Shown here one piece after another: positions 63,341 to 64,000 of a DNA stretch of 64,000 bases; the first letter of the stretch is position 1, and each line of letters starts with the position of its first letter. Source of the DNA: Moraxella caviae (GTDB lineage Bacteria; Pseudomonadota; Gammaproteobacteria; Pseudomonadales; Moraxellaceae); the NCBI RefSeq assembly GCF_002014985.1, contig NZ_MUXU01000038.1, positions 39,314 through 103,313 of the forward strand, given 5' to 3'. Under the pieces are notes generated by a model. It was given only the letters and a program-made list of their open reading frames with translations. It was not told where the DNA came from and did no database searches. Made by a program: the position numbers and the translations under genes.

Positions 63341-63910
63341 ATGCCTTATTGTTTGCAATGCGGCGCTCCAGCGTCTGAGCGCATTCCGGATGGCGACAGC
63401 AAATTGCGACTCGTTTGCGACCGCTGCGACTACATTCATTACGAAAATCCCAAAGTCATCTGCGGGGCGCTGGTGCTGCATGACGACAAAATCTTGATGT
63501 GTCGCCGCGCCATTGAGCCACGCTACGGACTTTGGACGCTGCCTGCTGGCTTTATGGAAATCGGCGAAACCATGATGGAAGGCGCACTGCGTGAAACCAT
63601 TGAAGAAGCCGCTGCCATCGCCACGCACGCCAAGCTGTACTGCCTGTTTGACATTCCCCAGCTTGGGCAAGTACACGCCATGTATTTGGCGAATCTTGCG
63701 GACGGTAAATTTGGCGCAGGTGTGGAAAGTTTGGAGTGCGCTTTGGTTGCCGAAGCGGACATTCCTTGGCAAGATTTGGCGTTTCGCACCATCAGCATGA
63801 CGCTAGAAAATTATTTGGCGGATAAAAAATCCCTGCAAGCACAAGGCAAAGATGCTACAGATTTCACCTTATACCCTTTGCACGAAATTCGCCTTGATGA
63901 ATATCGCTAA
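63341..63910 (+). CDS. Nudix hydrolase with N-terminal zinc ribbon (ADP-ribose/NADH pyrophosphatase-like)
   Basis: A 189-residue protein. The N-terminal zinc ribbon has CLQC and CDRC pairs (MPYCLQCGAP, LVCDRCDYIHYENPK). The Nudix domain has GLWTLPAGFMEIGETMMEGALRETIEEAA (in parts), with the box intact except Ala in place of the usual Gly near its end. It resembles the Nudix proteins that cleave NADH or FAD-like dinucleotides. It lies 124 bp from the divergent Nudix gene. The remaining 90 bp of the window show no feature. Confidence 0.87.
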   Translation: MPYCLQCGAPASERIPDGDSKLRLVCDRCDYIHYENPKVICGALVLHDDKILMCRRAIEPRYGLWTLPAGFMEIGETMMEGALRETIEEAAAIATHAKLYCLFDIPQLGQVHAMYLANLADGKFGAGVESLECALVAEADIPWQDLAFRTISMTLENYLADKKSLQAQGKDATDFTLYPLHEIRLDEYR

Positions 63911-64000
63911 GGTGTACGACTATCAAGTTTAGGTTGGCTTAGCACTCAGTCGGCATTCAATGATTTTACAATCTTTTGCCCCAAAAACCCAAAAAGCAAA

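Overview
The window is a chromosomal segment of a gammaproteobacterium, most likely a member of the Moraxellaceae close to Moraxella. This is judged from gene content and protein sequence flavour: a dcw cluster beginning at rsmH with no mraZ, a one-domain APH-type homoserine kinase, a ZipA division protein, DUF3025 and DUF1185 proteins, a TtgA-free simple layout and moderate GC. No database search was possible, so the genus is an inference.

Layout. 1-7.6 kb (minus strand): cell-wall and division genes rsmH-ftsL-ftsI-murE-murF-mraY, with mraY cut by the window edge. 8.1-16.5 kb: gltX, a small cupin, a secreted DUF4198 protein, a tRNA-Ala/tRNA-Glu pair behind a near-consensus promoter, and several membrane or housekeeping genes ending in the homoserine kinase. 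16.6-20.0 kb: a complete glutamate/aspartate ABC importer (gltIJKL, minus) with an attenuator hairpin after gltI. 20.2-29.8 kb: an SMR exporter, a MarR regulator, hisF, ribH-nusB, thiL-pgpA followed by a VapBC-type pair, glmU, an orphan PTS-IIC-like membrane protein and upp.

29.9-39.2 kb is an accessory catabolic module. Eight minus-strand genes (DUF1185 protein, alpha/beta hydrolase, flavin reductase with a degenerate Nudix-like tail, luciferase-like monooxygenase, aldehyde dehydrogenase, NCS1 nucleobase-type permease, GabD-like aldehyde dehydrogenase, carboxymuconolactone-decarboxylase-like protein) are transcribed away from a GntR/FCD regulator. A perfect 16-bp palindrome lies over the predicted operon start site. 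The module is bracketed by two identical 30-bp terminator sequences. The gene set suggests uptake and oxidative ring opening of an N-heterocycle, ending in a C4 semialdehyde. Next to it, 39.3-43.0 kb holds a DUF3100 transporter, an M20 amidohydrolase and a LysR regulator, which look like a second small substrate-uptake unit.

43.1-52.2 kb: an EamA transporter, an intergenic array of 22-bp repeats, zipA, and a two-partner secretion pair (a 1459-residue TpsA adhesin without a CDI toxin end, and its TpsB transporter) in AT-rich surroundings that suggest acquisition by transfer. 52.2-64 kb: a DUF454 protein, ssb, uvrA, a Sel1 protein, a tandem-duplicated small secreted protein whose second unit lies in frame behind one TGA, nadD-rsfS, bioA-bioD and two Nudix hydrolases.

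A dispersed composite repeat (paired CCGTTCG...-type inverted repeats, often with AACCCAAC hairpins) occupies three intergenic regions (22.1-22.4, 23.8-23.9 and 62.0-62.3 kb).
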